The notes beneath the pieces were generated by a model that was not told the DNA's origin, did not search any database, and saw only the letters and a program-made list of their open reading frames with translations. From contig JAUSBY010000006.1 of the NCBI GenBank assembly GCA_030651765.1, forward strand, positions 1-64,000: DNA of 64,000 bases, in the 5' to 3' direction. The translations under genes were made by a program, and so were the position numbers. The DNA comes from Coriobacteriia bacterium. GTDB taxonomy: Bacteria > Actinomycetota > Coriobacteriia > Anaerosomatales > Anaerosomataceae. This document shows positions 62,871 to 64,000 of this stretch, one piece after another; positions within the stretch are counted from its first letter, which is position 1, and each line of letters opens with the position of its first letter.

Positions 62871-64000
62871 ATGACCACACCGATCGACAAGGACTACGTA
62901 CTGACCACCATCGAGGAGCGCGGCGTACGTTTCGTCCGCTTCTGGTTCACCGACGTGCTCGGCTTCCTGAAGAGCTTCGCGGTGACCGACAGCGAACTCG
63001 AGAACGCGTTCGAGGAGGGCATGGGCTTTGACGGCTCCTCGATCGACGGCTTCACCCGCATCCAGGAGTCCGACATGGTCGCGTTCCCCGACCCGTCCAC
63101 CTTCCAGACGCTGCCGTGGCGCAGCAACGGTGACGGCGGCGGCACGGGCCGCATGTTCTGCGACGTCATGAACCCGGACGGGACCCCGTTCGAGGGCGAT
63201 CCCCGCTATGCGCTCAAGCGCATGCTCGCCAAGGCCGCCGACATGGGCTACACGATGTATGTCGGTCCCGAGCTCGAGTTCTTCTACTTCGCCGACAGCG
63301 AGGGTACGCAGGTACTCGACAAGGGCGGCTACTTCGATCTCACGCCACTTGATGTGGCGAGCGATCTGCGCCGCGAGACGGTGCTCACGCTCGAGAAGCT
63401 CGGCATCCCGGTCGAGTACTCGCACCACGAGGTCGCCCCGTCGCAGCACGAGATCGACCTTCGTTACGCCGACGCGCTCACCATGGCCGACAACGTCATG
63501 ACCTACCGCCTCACCGTCAAGGAGGTGGCGTACAAGAACGGCGTCTACGCCACGTTCATGCCGAAGCCGATCCAGGGCGAGAACGGCTCGGGCATGCACG
63601 TCCACCAGTCGCTGTTCAGCGACGCGGGCAACGCGTTTTTCGATGCCAACGATCCCGAGGGCTACAACCTCTCGCCGGTGGGCAAGAGCTACATCGCCGG
63701 CCTGCTGAAGTACGCGCCGGAGTTCTGTGCGGTCACCAACCAGTTCGTGAACTCCTACAAGCGGCTCGTCCCCGGCTACGAGGCACCCGTCTACATCACC
63801 TGGGCCCGCCGCAACCGCTCGGCCATGGTCCGCGTGCCGATGTACAAGCCGGGCAAAGAAGTCGCGACCCGCGTCGAGCTTCGCTCGCCGGACCCCTCGG
63901 CCAACCCGTACCTCGCCTTCGCGGTCATGCTGGGCGCCGGCCTGAAGGGCATCGAAGAGGGTCTGACGCTCATGCCGGAAGCCACGAACAACATCTTCCA
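62871..64000 (+). CDS. glnA: type I glutamine synthetase, 5' part
   Basis: The gene runs off the right end of the window; 376 residues are visible. Motifs include GMGFDGSSI, GPELEFFYF, HEVAPSQHEIDLRY, GSGMHVHQSLF, NSYKRLVPGYEAPVY and RRNRSAMVRVP. It condenses glutamate and ammonia using ATP, and its product is the substrate of the glutamate synthase encoded upstream. GAGGAGG lies 6 bases before the ATG. Whether it carries the adenylylation site cannot be judged, because the C-terminus is missing. Confidence 0.96.
   Translation, partial: MTTPIDKDYVLTTIEERGVRFVRFWFTDVLGFLKSFAVTDSELENAFEEGMGFDGSSIDGFTRIQESDMVAFPDPSTFQTLPWRSNGDGGGTGRMFCDVMNPDGTPFEGDPRYALKRMLAKAADMGYTMYVGPELEFFYFADSEGTQVLDKGGYFDLTPLDVASDLRRETVLTLEKLGIPVEYSHHEVAPSQHEIDLRYADALTMADNVMTYRLTVKEVAYKNGVYATFMPKPIQGENGSGMHVHQSLFSDAGNAFFDANDPEGYNLSPVGKSYIAGLLKYAPEFCAVTNQFVNSYKRLVPGYEAPVYITWARRNRSAMVRVPMYKPGKEVATRVELRSPDPSANPYLAFAVMLGAGLKGIEEGLTLMPEATNNIF

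Overview
The window is high-GC bacterial DNA, roughly two-thirds G+C by eye. Genes are densely packed, often start with GTG, and frequently overlap by ATGA or GTGA. Several features point to an anaerobic, environmental member of the Actinomycetota, most plausibly the Coriobacteriia. These are cell-wall-binding repeat 2 surface proteins, a repeat-rich multiheme cytochrome, an archaeal-type split glutamate synthase, a DhnA-type class I aldolase, a phosphofructokinase with PPi-type residues, a short HisG that needs HisZ, a transcriptional tryptophan T-box, and an ANTAR two-component pair. The lineage is an inference; no rRNA is present. The window opens inside one gene (a multiheme cytochrome) and closes inside another (glnA).

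Layout. 1-2094: the 3' end of a secreted multiheme protein built of 186-bp repeats, then a MntA-HepT toxin-antitoxin pair whose antitoxin carries an extra helix-turn-helix. 2164-8991: ilvE, a class A penicillin-binding protein, citramalate synthase, an MFS transporter and an FAH-family hydrolase. 9139-12936: a YerC/HisR TrpR-superfamily regulator and dnaE. 13024-21764: the histidine operon hisZGDCBHAF, a PNPOx-like protein, a small membrane protein and hisIE, with an operator-like inverted repeat on the promoter. 21773-25765: a degenerate M48 protease homologue, an S1C protease and a beta-propeller lipoprotein. 25841-26562: vapBC with its operator. 26580-35055: a T-box-controlled trp operon, trpE-trpGD-trpC-trpB2-trpF-trpB-trpA. 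35073-36370 (minus strand): two poorly characterised genes. 36650-42061: a giant subtilisin-like wall protein. 42192-49112: nadE, GNAT, aldolase, accDA, phosphofructokinase and a class II aldolase. 49144-54901 (minus strand): UvrD-like helicase, adenine/adenosine deaminase, a second wall-binding protein, tRNA-Leu and a membrane protein. 55062-62164: histidine kinase, ANTAR regulator, and an RNA antiterminator leading into an HdrBC-like protein plus the three glutamate synthase pieces. Then a minus-strand GNAT and glnA.

How the parts work together. The strongest system is at 55062-62164. A soluble-looking histidine kinase and an ANTAR response regulator lie immediately upstream of a promoter and a textbook dual-hexaloop ANTAR RNA, whose second hairpin overlaps an intrinsic terminator. 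Behind that terminator are an HdrB-HdrC fusion and a three-piece glutamate synthase with no GltD, followed by glnA. This reads as a nitrogen-assimilation circuit with an unusual electron input. Amino-acid biosynthesis elsewhere uses three different controls: a TrpR-family operator (his), a T-box (trp) and the ANTAR switch (glutamate).

Other unusual items are a 24-bp perfect inverted-repeat element that extends the C-terminus of TrpE in frame, two different TrpB proteins in one operon, a HtpX-like protein that has lost its zinc site, and a recurring extended -10 promoter motif, TGCTAGNNT. The only stretch over 300 bp without a protein gene is 26563-26940, which holds the trp promoter and T-box. 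I saw no CRISPR array, insertion sequence, prophage or origin.
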